Assembly: GCA_023249255.1 (NCBI GenBank)
Contig: JAHFCY010000024.1
Location: 1-21,532 of the forward strand
Direction of reading: 5' to 3'
DNA: 21,532 nt
From: Candidatus Lindowiibacteriota bacterium
GTDB lineage: Bacteria; Lindowbacteria; 2-12-FULL-62-27
The notes under the pieces were generated by a model. It ran no database searches. It was not told where the DNA came from and worked only from the letters and a program-made list of their open reading frames with translations. The translations under genes and the position numbers were made by a program. Below, piece after piece: positions 7,646 to 15,843 of this stretch. Numbering within the stretch: position 1 is the stretch's first letter; each line of letters opens with the position of its first letter.

Positions 7646-9706
7646 ATGGCCAAAGAACGCGAAATCATTTTCCAGTTCCGGCTCGACGACGATCCGGCAA
7701 AAAATAATTCCGCGATCGACCGGTTCCTCAAGGACGTTGAACGAGCCTGGGAAAAAAATGACGAGGTCCTGTCCGAAAAGGAGTCGATCCGCGCCGATGG
7801 CGGCGCCTATGAGGTCAAATTCCGCCTCTATCTGCCGAAACTCTCCTCGGACGCCCGCGGGATCGAAATCGTCGGAACGGGCGATGAGGAATACGATCAG
7901 CTCTTTGAACTCGGCATCCTCATCCTCGAGGAGCGCCTCCAAAAAAAGGAAGTCCCCTACATCATGCGCGCCTCCAAGGAGCGATTTACGGCCGGCTTCG
8001 AAGACCTCCACATGAAACTCGACGAAATCGACGAGGTGCTCAAGGAGAAGAAGCTCACGGAGGCGGAGCGCAAGGAGATCGTCTCCGACCTCTCGTCCAT
8101 CGTCTCCAAACTTGATTTCCTCGCGCTCAACATCCGTCTCATCGAAGACCGCATCGTCGAGATGATGAACCGCTACGAACTCGAAATCCCCAAGTCGCCG
8201 TCGTCGTCCGCGCCTTCGCCTTCGCCCCAGCCCGAACCCGACGCGGCCGTCAACCGGCCCCGCGACGATTTCGTCCAGCATTTTTCGGCCGGCAGCGGAT
8301 ATTTCGATCTCGGCCTGTACAGGGAGGCGGCCGAGGAATTCGCCCGGGCCATCGCGATCGATAAAAAAGATTTTGGCGCGCGCACCAACCTCGCCTGGTC
8401 CTATCTCCTCGACAACAAAATCGACGCGTCCATCAAAAAGTTCCAGGATATCCTCAAGGCCAGGCCCGATTACGTCCACGCCTACAACGGACTCGGATAC
8501 GCCCTCCTGCGCGCCGAACGGAACTTCGAGGCCCGGACGGCGTTCCAGAAAGTCCTCGAGTCTCCGGCCGCGGATAAAAATACGCGATACTTCGCCCACA
8601 TCAATCTCGGACTCCTCTACGAAAAGGAAAATGATCCCGACCGCGCCATCCGGGAGTTCGAAAAGGCGTCGTCGCTTCTGCCTCAAAATCCCGACGCCCA
8701 TTTCAATATCGCCAACGTCTATTACAATATCGGCCTCTACGACGAGGCCGAACGCAAGTATAAGAAAACACTCGAACTCAAGCCCGGATCCAAAACGGTC
8801 CGACATTTCCTCCTCGCCGCCCGCGCACAGATGGCGGTGCAGGAAAAAAATTATGACGCGGCCCGCAAACACTACGAGGAGGTCATCGCCGACAAGCCGG
8901 CCGAACCGTTTTTTTACAATAATTTCGGTTCCCTGCTTGAAAAAATAGGCGACTATCCGGCGGCCCTGGCGGCCTACCGGGAAGCCACGCGGCTCGATCC
9001 GCACTACGCGATTTCCTACTTCAACCTCGGCTACATCTCCGATCGCATGATGAACGCCCGCCGCGCCATCCGCTACTATAAAAAATTTCTCGAGTTCCAC
9101 CCGGATGACAAAATCGCCCTCAACAACCTCGGCTGGGATTATTTCGTCACCGGTGAAACCGAAAAGGCGATTTTTTACTACAAAAAGGCGTCCGCGCTCG
9201 ATGAGAACTTTTTCTATCCCCTTAATAATCTCGGCTGGCTGTACATCAAATCCGGCAAGTTCGAAGAGGCTGCGGCTTGTTACGCGCAGGTGTTGAAGAA
9301 AGATCCGAAGAATGCCCTGGCGTATAACGATCTGGGGTATCTCTATTTCCTTAAAGGCATGTTCGAACACGCCATCGTGGAGTTGAAGAAAGCGATTAAA
9401 TATGCGACCAAGGAGGAGGTCGCCTACGTCTACGCGCAGTATCATCTCGGTCTGGTTTACAACGCAATCGGCAAGACCGACCGGGCCCTGGAGGCGTTTT
9501 CCCTGGCCCTGGCGACGGACGACAAATACGTTTCGGCTCACGAGAAAGTGGCGGAATTGTACGAGATGCTGGGAAATTTCAAAAAAGCAAAGGAGCACTA
9601 CAAAAAATGTCTCGAATTGGTGGACGAGAAGAGTTCCGTGAGGGAGAAAATCCTGAACAAACTTCAGCGCCTGTCGTCGAAGGAGAAGTCCCAGGGCGCA
9701 GTGTAG
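7646..9706 (+). CDS. large TPR-repeat protein with a novel N-terminal domain
   Basis: 686 residues and no signal peptide, so it is likely cytoplasmic. Residues 1-170 form a charged alpha/beta N-terminal region that I do not recognise, starting KEREIIFQFRLDDD and ending in helices with KEKKLTEAERKE. A Ser/Pro linker follows at about 185-205 (SPSSSAPSPSPQPEPD). About a dozen tetratricopeptide repeats then run from 215 to 660, with typical W/Y-LG-Y, A..F and P motifs such as AYNGLGYALL, AHFNIANVYYNIG and YPLNNLGWLYIKSGKFEEA. Such arrays are protein-binding scaffolds. The start has no evident ribosome site. The gene is divergent from the regulator-mla operon across about 120 bp and overlaps the following NYN gene by 100 nt, so the two probably act together. 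The exact partner is unknown. Confidence 0.88.
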   Translation: MAKEREIIFQFRLDDDPAKNNSAIDRFLKDVERAWEKNDEVLSEKESIRADGGAYEVKFRLYLPKLSSDARGIEIVGTGDEEYDQLFELGILILEERLQKKEVPYIMRASKERFTAGFEDLHMKLDEIDEVLKEKKLTEAERKEIVSDLSSIVSKLDFLALNIRLIEDRIVEMMNRYELEIPKSPSSSAPSPSPQPEPDAAVNRPRDDFVQHFSAGSGYFDLGLYREAAEEFARAIAIDKKDFGARTNLAWSYLLDNKIDASIKKFQDILKARPDYVHAYNGLGYALLRAERNFEARTAFQKVLESPAADKNTRYFAHINLGLLYEKENDPDRAIREFEKASSLLPQNPDAHFNIANVYYNIGLYDEAERKYKKTLELKPGSKTVRHFLLAARAQMAVQEKNYDAARKHYEEVIADKPAEPFFYNNFGSLLEKIGDYPAALAAYREATRLDPHYAISYFNLGYISDRMMNARRAIRYYKKFLEFHPDDKIALNNLGWDYFVTGETEKAIFYYKKASALDENFFYPLNNLGWLYIKSGKFEEAAACYAQVLKKDPKNALAYNDLGYLYFLKGMFEHAIVELKKAIKYATKEEVAYVYAQYHLGLVYNAIGKTDRALEAFSLALATDDKYVSAHEKVAELYEMLGNFKKAKEHYKKCLELVDEKSSVREKILNKLQRLSSKEKSQGAV

Positions 9707-10269
9707 GGCCGCAGCGCGAGCAGCGGCAGCATTTCCAGCGACGAGATAACCGATCGCTGGTCCGGACCATCCGGCACAACGGCGGTCACAGACTTCGCGA
9801 CCAGCGCGTCGCCATCCTGGTCGACGTGCAGAACATGTTTTATTCCGCGAAGTATCAGCACAACGCCAAACTCAATTTCTCGAAATTGAAGGATGTCATC
9901 GTCAGCGGCCGCCAGCTGGTCCGCGCGGTCTGCTACATCGTCCAGACGCCTGAAATCGACCAGTCCAATTTTATGAAGACCCTCGAGGCTCTCGGATACG
10001 AGGTCAAAAGCAAGGACCTCAAACTCCGGCAGGATGGATCGGCCAAGGGTGACTGGGACATGGGCATCGCCATCGACGCCATGTCCATCGCGCCGCGTGT
10101 CGACGTGGTCGCGCTGGTCACCGGTGACGGCGATTTTTCGGAATTGGTCTGGCACATGCGTGGCCAGGGCGCCCGGGTCGAGGTTTATTCTTTCTCGCAG
10201 AGCACCGCCGAGGAATTGAAACGAGCCGCCACGGCATTCTGTCCGCTCACGGAACACGTCCTGCTTTAG
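9607..10269 (+). CDS. NYN (PIN-like) domain protein, LabA/DUF88 type, putative ribonuclease
   Basis: 220 residues. The N-terminal 65 residues are Arg/Gln-rich and low in complexity. The NYN domain runs from about 69 to 215, with the acidic pattern of the family: RVAILVDVQNMF, GDWDMGIAIDAM and VALVTGDGDFSELVWHMRGQG, the last ending the metal-binding acidic set seen in PIN/NYN nucleases. The family is predicted to cut RNA. Only ATG 9607 is available in frame; AGGAG lies 11 nt before it, and the start sits inside the end of the TPR gene (100-nt overlap). The overlapping part of the chain may be a tail made by out-of-frame reuse of TPR codons. Partnership with the TPR protein is inferred from the overlap. 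Confidence 0.88.
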   Translation: MSRIGGREEFREGENPEQTSAPVVEGEVPGRSVGPQREQRQHFQRRDNRSLVRTIRHNGGHRLRDQRVAILVDVQNMFYSAKYQHNAKLNFSKLKDVIVSGRQLVRAVCYIVQTPEIDQSNFMKTLEALGYEVKSKDLKLRQDGSAKGDWDMGIAIDAMSIAPRVDVVALVTGDGDFSELVWHMRGQGARVEVYSFSQSTAEELKRAATAFCPLTEHVLL

Positions 10270-10287
10270 AGTCTTCGGCGTTTTCCC

Positions 10288-10320
10288 CCCTCTCCCGCCT
10301 GCGGGAGAGGGTTGGGGTGA
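10288..10320. repeat. intergenic palindromic repeat (CTCTCCCGC...GCGGGAGAG type)
   Basis: CCCTCTCCCGC (10288-10298) is the exact complement of GCGGGAGAGGG (10301-10311), an 11-bp stem with a 2-nt turn, followed by TTGGGGTGA. This sequence resembles a short palindrome dispersed in the intergenic regions of many bacterial genomes. It lies 19 nt after the NYN stop and before the UDG ribosome site. It may act as a transcript-end hairpin; no T-run follows. Confidence 0.7.
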
Positions 10321-10351
10321 GGGCGCCAGTTTTACCGGGAAGGGGGAAAAC

Positions 10352-11032
10352 ATGGGAGGGGACGAGCGTTCTGCACTCATGGAGTGCGTCTCTGATCTTC
10401 GGCTTTACCTTCATCAGCGCTACGGGCTTCCCCTGAAAGCGCGGAGGGGCGTCGACACGCCCGCCGCGCAGCCTTCCGATGATTCGCCGCTGTCCACTCT
10501 TCGCGCGGAACTTGTGGACTGCCGGCGGTGCGCGCTCTGTGGGGGCAGGACCAGCGTTGTTTTCGGCGAAGGTCCCGATCGGGCGCAGGTCATGATTGTC
10601 GGCGAAGCGCCCGGAGCGGAAGAGGACATTCAGGGGAAACCGTTTGTCGGACGATCCGGCCAACTTCTCACCAAAATGCTCGAGGCCATCGGGCTTTCCC
10701 GCGACTCGGTCTACATCACCAACGTCGTCAAATGCCGCCCGCCTGAAAATCGCGATCCGAAACCGGACGAAGTCGATACCTGCTCGCCATTTTTGCGCGA
10801 GCAAATCCGGATCATTCAGCCCAGACTCCTCCTTGCGCTCGGCTCTCACGCCGCCCAGACGATCCTCCAAACCAAAGAACCCATCATGCAGCTTCGCGGA
10901 AAATCGTATACCTACGCCGGCGTCCCCCTCATCGTCACCCTTCACCCCGCCGCATGCCTCTACAATCCCAACAACAAAAAATTCGTATGGGAAGACATCA
11001 AGGGTATTCCGAATTTGCTGAAAAATGACTGA
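10352..11032 (+). CDS. type-4 uracil-DNA glycosylase ([4Fe-4S])
   Basis: 226 residues. Family features are present: GEAPG at 84-88, with the following DIQGKPFVGRSGQLL that forms the substrate pocket; KCRPPENR (126-134); and LHPAACLY (His198-Pro199) in the region of the second catalytic motif. Four Cys at 57, 60, 128 and 144 match the pattern for the iron-sulfur cluster of family-4 enzymes (Cys-X2-Cys ... Cys ... Cys). The enzyme removes uracil from DNA as the first step of base-excision repair. Start ATG 10352 has AGGGGG 7 nt upstream. The N-terminal 45 residues are an extension outside the conserved domain. It ends inside the start of priA (8-nt overlap), indicating a repair/replication operon. 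Confidence 0.94.
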   Translation: MGGDERSALMECVSDLRLYLHQRYGLPLKARRGVDTPAAQPSDDSPLSTLRAELVDCRRCALCGGRTSVVFGEGPDRAQVMIVGEAPGAEEDIQGKPFVGRSGQLLTKMLEAIGLSRDSVYITNVVKCRPPENRDPKPDEVDTCSPFLREQIRIIQPRLLLALGSHAAQTILQTKEPIMQLRGKSYTYAGVPLIVTLHPAACLYNPNNKKFVWEDIKGIPNLLKND

Positions 11033-13628
11033 CGGGATGACAGATCAGGCCGAAACCACCCTGCCCTTCTTCGGCGCCGATGTATCTTTGTGTCCGACGA
11101 CATCCTCCTCCGCCCCGCCCGCGGATGATGTTCCCGCGTCCGCCGCCCGTCATTGCCTTGTCTCCGTTCACGCGCCGCTTGGCCGTCGGCTCTTTCAATA
11201 CAAAATCCCGGATCACATCTCCGATTTGACGCCGGGCACCGCCGTCCTCGTTCCGTTTCGCAGCCGCGATCTGGTTGGCTGGGTGGCGGAAATGGATCCT
11301 GAATCTCCAGTCGATGATGGGATGGCGGTCAAATTTATCCTCGAAAAAATTGACGGGGCGGGTCTTCGGCCTGACGATCTTCAAATCTGCCGTCGCCTGC
11401 AGGACCTCTACGGGACCAATTTCTCCGATATTCTGGCTCTTTTTGTTCCACCTTCAGCGCCCAGACCCGTCCGTATCCTTGAACAAACGGAACAGGATTC
11501 GAGCGCTCCGCAAAGCGAGGCCACCCCGCGCGGCGCGGCCGCATCCGAGGCGTTCGGCGCTGTCCAACAGGCCGGCGGCCGAATCGGCCTGGATCGCCTC
11601 CGGCGGATGCTGAATGAGTATCCCCCCCGGGTAGTTGACGCCGCAATCCGGGAATTGACGGATTCGGGACATTTCCGGCTGCGGACCCGTGTCCAGTCGG
11701 TCCGGCCCGGCCAGAAAAAATATCTCGGATTATCTGAAGATCCGCCGTCCGTTTCGTCGTCCGATCTGGACCCCTCGCACAAAAAAATTCTCGACATTGT
11801 CGACCGCCACCCGTTTCAATTCGGCGGCGCCGAAATCGCCAGACTAGCGAAAGCGGCCGTCCGGGATGTCCGTAAACTTGTCGCCGCGCGGCTCCTCGTC
11901 GAACGAACGCAACGCCGCTGGCGAACCCCGCTGGAACGCCGCGACGATTCCACCGCCCCGCGCTTGGATTCAACGTTGACGCCGACTGCGGGACAGCGGG
12001 AAGCGATTCGCGAGATCACCCGGGTGCTGGACGCCCGCGCGTTTGAATCATTTCTCCTGTTCGGGCCGACGGCCTCCGGAAAAACGCTCGTCTACGAAAT
12101 GGCCGCGCGCCACGCGCTGGCGCTTGGCCGCCAGGTCCTGCTTCTCGTCCCTGAAATCGCGCTGACCAAATCACTCGTAGATCGGATCAAAGACAGGATC
12201 GCGGAACCGATCGCCGTCATCCACAGCCGCCAGACACCGGCGGAACGCCGGGACGAATGGCAGCGCTGCGCCGATGGAACCGCCAGGCTTTTGGTCGGGC
12301 CGCGCTCGGCCGCGTTCGTTCCCCTGCCTGATCTCGGGCTTGCCATCGTCGATGAATGCCACGACGCCGGATACAAACAGTCCGACTCCCCCTACGTCGA
12401 CGCCCGTGTCGCGATCGAAGAAAAATGCAGACTGGCCGGCGCCCCGATAGTGTCCGGATCGGCGACGCCGACTGTGGAGCAACTGTGGTCCGCGGACAAA
12501 TTGCAGTCGCGCACGCGCCGACTCGATCTCACCGAATGCCCAACGCGCCACGCCCGGCCCGAGGCGCTGGTGGTCGATCTGCGAAAAATCCGGCCCGATC
12601 CCCGATCGCAAAATCGCCGCTCGTTTCTGACGCCGCCGCTCGAGGCTGCAATCGCCGAGACTCTTACGCGAAAAGAATCGGTTGTTCTTCTCATGAACCG
12701 CCGCGGATTTGCCCCGCAGATCACCTGTCCGGCCTGCGGCCACACCGAACGGTGCGGGAAATGCCTTATCGCCATGACCTATCACGCATCCGAACGCCAC
12801 CTGCTCTGCCACGGCTGCGGACAAATCCGCCCGACGCCGGCGCATTGTCCGGTCTGCCGGGTTTCGCCGCTCGATTATCTCGGGGCCGGCACGGAACGGA
12901 TCGAGGACGACTGCCGCCGGATGTTCCACCGCGCGCGCATTGCGCGCCTCGACGGAGACGTTCTTCGCCGAAGCCGCCGCGATGCGTTCGATGTACTCGA
13001 GCGGCTGAAACTCGGACAGATTGACATTCTCATCGGCACGCAGATGATCGCAAAGGGTTTGGACGTGCCGTCGGTGACCCTGGCCGCGGTGGTGATGGCC
13101 GACGTCGGACTGAACATGCCGGATTACAGGAGCCGCGAGCGGACGTTCCAACTTCTGGCGCAGGTGATCGGCAGAAGCGGCAGGCATGCGTCGGCCGGTC
13201 GCGCGATCATTCAGACCTTTCAACCGGATAACCCGGCCATCCAATGCAGTCTCAACGAGGACGTTCTTCAATTTTATGAATTGGAACGGGCCGACCGCGA
13301 GGCGGGATTATGGCCGCCGTTTTGCCGCCTTGTCCGGATTGTTGTCCAAAGCCGCAACGCCCCCCGTGCCCTGCAGACCGCGCGCCAAATCCGCGAGAAT
13401 CTCGCGTCGTCCCTCCCGCCCCCTCCCGATTCCTCCAGCCCCCTCCAGTCTCTTTCCGACGCTCTCGCCGCGCCGTGGCCGAAAATCAACGACGAATATA
13501 GATTCCAGATTTTAATAAAATTGAGACCCGCGGCCATCATTCCTCCCCAATTCGGGGAAGTTTGCCGGGATGCCCGTGCGTCAGAGGTAACGATCCGCGT
13601 CGAACCCGATCCATCGTCTCTGCTCTAA
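11025..13628 (+). CDS. priA: PriA replication-restart helicase (primosomal protein N')
   Basis: 867 residues, longer than the about 730 of E. coli PriA because of an N-terminal extension of about 45 residues and an insert around 160-250. An N-terminal 3'-DNA-binding domain lies at about 47-110 (VSVHAPLGRRLFQYKIP). The helicase core has Walker A GPTASGKT at about 347-354, the DECHD box at about 443, and the helicase motifs LIGTQMIAKGLD and IGRSGRHASAGRA. Between the two helicase lobes lies the zinc-binding region at about 568-612, with eight Cys in four CxxC pairs (CPACG, CGKC, CHGCG, CPVC). PriA restarts stalled forks by binding D-loops and loading the replicative helicase. Start ATG 11025 overlaps the UDG stop; a second in-frame ATG at 11037 is also possible. 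No partner gene for dnaT/priB is visible in the window. Confidence 0.95.
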   Translation: MTDGMTDQAETTLPFFGADVSLCPTTSSSAPPADDVPASAARHCLVSVHAPLGRRLFQYKIPDHISDLTPGTAVLVPFRSRDLVGWVAEMDPESPVDDGMAVKFILEKIDGAGLRPDDLQICRRLQDLYGTNFSDILALFVPPSAPRPVRILEQTEQDSSAPQSEATPRGAAASEAFGAVQQAGGRIGLDRLRRMLNEYPPRVVDAAIRELTDSGHFRLRTRVQSVRPGQKKYLGLSEDPPSVSSSDLDPSHKKILDIVDRHPFQFGGAEIARLAKAAVRDVRKLVAARLLVERTQRRWRTPLERRDDSTAPRLDSTLTPTAGQREAIREITRVLDARAFESFLLFGPTASGKTLVYEMAARHALALGRQVLLLVPEIALTKSLVDRIKDRIAEPIAVIHSRQTPAERRDEWQRCADGTARLLVGPRSAAFVPLPDLGLAIVDECHDAGYKQSDSPYVDARVAIEEKCRLAGAPIVSGSATPTVEQLWSADKLQSRTRRLDLTECPTRHARPEALVVDLRKIRPDPRSQNRRSFLTPPLEAAIAETLTRKESVVLLMNRRGFAPQITCPACGHTERCGKCLIAMTYHASERHLLCHGCGQIRPTPAHCPVCRVSPLDYLGAGTERIEDDCRRMFHRARIARLDGDVLRRSRRDAFDVLERLKLGQIDILIGTQMIAKGLDVPSVTLAAVVMADVGLNMPDYRSRERTFQLLAQVIGRSGRHASAGRAIIQTFQPDNPAIQCSLNEDVLQFYELERADREAGLWPPFCRLVRIVVQSRNAPRALQTARQIRENLASSLPPPPDSSSPLQSLSDALAAPWPKINDEYRFQILIKLRPAAIIPPQFGEVCRDARASEVTIRVEPDPSSLL

Positions 13629-13683
13629 TTTTCAGACAGCCTGTCTACAAATTTCCGGTAACAATTCAGCTTCCCCAGAAAAA

Positions 13684-13745
13684 TCATAAGGAAGCCATGA
13701 ACATAACCGGTTTTGCTTCCTCCTGCATTCCTGGGTTCCTTATGA
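13684..13745. repeat. inverted repeat after priA, possible terminator or element scar
   Basis: TCATAAGGAA (13684-13693) is the exact complement of TTCCTTATGA (13736-13745), and A-rich and T-rich flanks extend the pairing. A shorter nested pair GGAAGC (13690-13695) and GCTTCC (13715-13720) offers an alternative fold. The right arm runs into ATTTTT, so the structure could work as a weak terminator for priA. The 42-nt spacer between the outer arms is unusually large for one. Confidence 0.5.
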
Positions 13746-13807
13746 AATTTTTCGAAAAAAATTAATCCAACCCTCCCGTCATCCCGATATTAATGATTAT
13801 GTGGTTT

Positions 13808-13900
13808 GGGTCATTTTAGCATACAAAAAAGCTTGACAACGCCAAAAAACTTTACTAATTTATCCGAATTCGTTCATCGACGGTGGGTCATTTTGGCATA
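13808..13900. repeat. pair of 16-nt direct repeats around a promoter-like site
   Basis: GGGTCATTTTAGCATA (13808-13823) and GGGTCATTTTGGCATA (13885-13900) differ at one base and are 77 nt apart; a third, poorer copy GGGTTCATTTTT starts at 13904. TTGACA (13833-13838), a 17-nt spacer and TAATTT (13856-13861) lie between them. Two readings: operators flanking a promoter, or the multiple terminal repeats of an IS21-family element that has otherwise gone. The second reading rests on a remembered resemblance to IS21-type ends (GGGTCAATTTT blocks), not on a search. Confidence 0.5.
13833..13861 (+). promoter_or_regulatory. possible sigma-70 promoter upstream of the discoidin gene
   Basis: A consensus -35 (TTGACA) is followed after 17 nt by TAATTT as a partial -10. 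If used, it gives the 14144 gene a leader of roughly 275 nt. A nearer candidate, TTGCAG at 14053 with TATATA at 14078, has a 19-nt spacer. Confidence 0.35.
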
Positions 13901-14143
13901 GGCGGGTTCATTTTTCCTTGAGACTGCAAGGCATTACGATTATACGGAGAAGTGGGAATGCATGGGAGGAATATCTAACATCCAGTCAATCCAGAGAGTT
14001 ATCCATAAATACACCCATACAATCGGGGCAACTCAACAGAAGGGTACATTTTTTGCAGACATTAAAGGGCATGCACGTATATAACTTAAATGTAGGAGTC
14101 GCACTCATTTCGTAAATTCGTTTGACAGGGAAAGGATTTGGTA

Positions 14144-15682
14144 ATGCGAGGGAGCCGATTGATCAGTGCCGCCATTTTGATTCTGATGACCGTATGTGCG
14201 TGGAGCGTGAGCGCCGCGCATGCGGCCGCATTCAGCGAGGCGTACGGAACATTTGCCGATCCGATAAAAGCCATCGATGGGGATCGAAGCACGTACGCCC
14301 AATCCAGCGATCCCTACCGCGGAGAATACTTCCTCATCATCCGGTTTCCCAAACCCTCTCTCGTTCGAAACTTCAAAATCCGATACACCGGCGCCGAGCC
14401 CAAAAACGTCATCACGGAAATGGGATCCGACGCGGTCAACTGGATACCCTACGAACTGGGAGAGAAGACGGCTTATCTTCGAATCCGCATCCCCGCCAAG
14501 CCCGGGGAAATTTTCAAGATTGCGGAAGTGGAAGCCAATTCCGAAGAAGCGCCGGCCGTGGTTTTCGCTCCAACCATAATCGAAGCCGCCAACATCGAAA
14601 CCACGGCGGTCATCCTCAACATCGGGTTCACCAAACCCGTCGCGGTATCCCTGAATTACGGTCTTTCCCCCGTCACCGAAGAAATGAAAAATTTTAGAGA
14701 GTATCCCTCGTATCAGACTTTTTACCAGATCAAACTCCTCGACCTCATCGAGGGGCTTGATTACTACGTCCGGGTGAAGGCGACGAGCGCGGAAGGCGAT
14801 TTGTTCGTCACCGAAGACACGGCGCCCGTCCATTTCCGGCTCCGCGGCACGCCGCCGCTCAGAGTGATCAGCCAGGGCGTCGGCTACGTCGGTCCCCTCT
14901 CGTTTTCGGTCATCGTCCAGACCAACATTCCCTCCCACAGCGTCTGTTATTTCGGCGAGCAGTCCAACTTCACCACCATCTTGAGCAAACCGGACTTCGA
15001 CACGGTCCACATTTTCGAGTTCAAGGACCTGTGGCCCCAGCGCCTCTACGCTTACATGCCCGTTCTCACCGACCACCGCGGCATGAACCTCAACATGGGC
15101 AAACAGCATGTCACGACCGCGGAACTCAACGTCGCCCGGGGCAAACGCGTCATCGCCGGCACATTCACCCAGCTTCGCGAGCCCGCATGGCAGGGCGGCG
15201 CGGAGTTGGTCGGCGATACGGTGCTCCAGCGCGTCACGAACGGAAACCTCGGATATTTCAAAGGGATGGCCCACAGCGGCGATCTGTCCAGGTCCGACCA
15301 GTACGCCGTCATCGATCTCGGCCGCGAATTTACCCTCGATGGGCATACCACCGTCTGGCGCGCGCTTGCCTATCCGTACTACTACGAGGTCTACACCTCG
15401 CTGGACAACACATCGTGGGAAAAACAGATCGTTATGACGGAGGAGCGCATTGCCGAAGGCCTGTCAACCCGGTCCGGTGACGGCGACCCGCTTCGGATTA
15501 CCGGTAGCCCGTTTCAGGAGGGCGTCAAAGCCCGCTACGTCAAACTCCTGATCCCGGCGGGCACAAAAATGGCCAGGCGGCACCGCACATGGACCAACGT
15601 CGATCTGGCCGAAATCATGATTTTCCCCGGCGGAACCTACGACGAAATCAAGCAGATCGCAAAGGAGATATGGCGTCCGTGA
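14144..15682 (+). CDS. secreted discoidin / fibronectin-III-like protein
   Basis: 512 residues. ATG 14144 has AAAGGA 7 nt upstream and is better than the TTG two codons earlier. The signal peptide is residues 1-29 (RLISAAILILMTVCAWSVSA, cut near AHAA). A first beta-sandwich of discoidin (F5/8 type C) type follows at about 30-125, with the AIDGDRSTYAQS motif. A fibronectin-III-like part at about 140-240 shows LIEGLDYYVRVKATSAEG. A second such domain and a complete discoidin domain at about 330-500 follow (NVARGKRVIAG, YAVIDLGREFTLDG, YEVYTSLDNTSWEKQ, ARYVKLLIPAG). Discoidin domains bind carbohydrate or ligand surfaces. The protein would be exported across the inner membrane; its final place is unknown. 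It precedes three secreted paralogues, so a shared surface or extracellular layer is possible. Confidence 0.82.
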   Translation: MRGSRLISAAILILMTVCAWSVSAAHAAAFSEAYGTFADPIKAIDGDRSTYAQSSDPYRGEYFLIIRFPKPSLVRNFKIRYTGAEPKNVITEMGSDAVNWIPYELGEKTAYLRIRIPAKPGEIFKIAEVEANSEEAPAVVFAPTIIEAANIETTAVILNIGFTKPVAVSLNYGLSPVTEEMKNFREYPSYQTFYQIKLLDLIEGLDYYVRVKATSAEGDLFVTEDTAPVHFRLRGTPPLRVISQGVGYVGPLSFSVIVQTNIPSHSVCYFGEQSNFTTILSKPDFDTVHIFEFKDLWPQRLYAYMPVLTDHRGMNLNMGKQHVTTAELNVARGKRVIAGTFTQLREPAWQGGAELVGDTVLQRVTNGNLGYFKGMAHSGDLSRSDQYAVIDLGREFTLDGHTTVWRALAYPYYYEVYTSLDNTSWEKQIVMTEERIAEGLSTRSGDGDPLRITGSPFQEGVKARYVKLLIPAGTKMARRHRTWTNVDLAEIMIFPGGTYDEIKQIAKEIWRP

Positions 15683-15755
15683 TCAGCCTGACGAATATTT
15701 ATTGTATCCGTCCTTTAACCATTTCGAAGATGAATCTCTCCGTCCCCAGTCAATC

Positions 15756-15811
15756 GGCCCTGCGGGCCTGCGACTATAGATCAGGACTGCCCAGGCGCTT
15801 TACGCCCGGGC
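15756..15811 (+). promoter_or_regulatory. two strong hairpins in the leader of the 15844 gene
   Basis: GGCCC (15756-15760), loop TGC, GGGCC (15764-15768) form the first hairpin. GCCCAGGCG (15789-15797), loop CTTTA, CGCCCGGGC (15803-15811) form the second, with one A-C mismatch. They end 19 nt before the AGGAGG ribosome site. No T-run follows directly, so they look like a structured leader for mRNA stability or control rather than a terminator. They fit no riboswitch consensus that I recognise. Confidence 0.55.
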
Positions 15812-15843
15812 GGGCGAAAATCTTTTCTCAGGAGGCTTAAGTT

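Larger units (their letters stand above)
13629..14143. other. 515-nt gene-free spacer, AT-richer than its flanks
   Basis: No credible coding frame occurs here. The short open frames (for example 13918-14115) start with TTG, lack a ribosome site and have no recognisable composition. The stretch holds an inverted repeat at 13684-13745, direct repeats at 13808-13823 and 13885-13900 with a promoter-like element between them, and weak promoter boxes near 14053-14083. Base composition is clearly lower in G+C than the genes on either side, as expected for a regulatory spacer or the scar of an inserted element. Confidence 0.6.

Noticed and set aside
7559-9598. 679-residue open frame on the - strand opposite the TPR gene
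   Set aside because: The + strand frame has a clear TPR array; the opposite frame is the mirror of its codon pattern (Val/Ile/Phe/Asp/Gly/Arg-rich, no domain) and has no ribosome site.
12171-13271. 366-residue open frame on the - strand inside priA
   Set aside because: It covers the PriA helicase core on the other strand, and the PriA motifs are unmistakable.
13918-14115. 65-codon frame in the AT-rich spacer
   Set aside because: It starts with TTG, has no ribosome site and no coding-like composition.
14105-15346. 413-residue open frame on the - strand opposite the discoidin gene
   Set aside because: Same mirror effect; the + strand product has recognisable discoidin domains.
15670-15840. 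56-codon frame after AAAGGAG between the discoidin and 15844 genes
   Set aside because: The ribosome-like site is only 2 nt from the ATG and belongs to the end of the upstream gene; the frame crosses the leader hairpins and has no recognisable composition.
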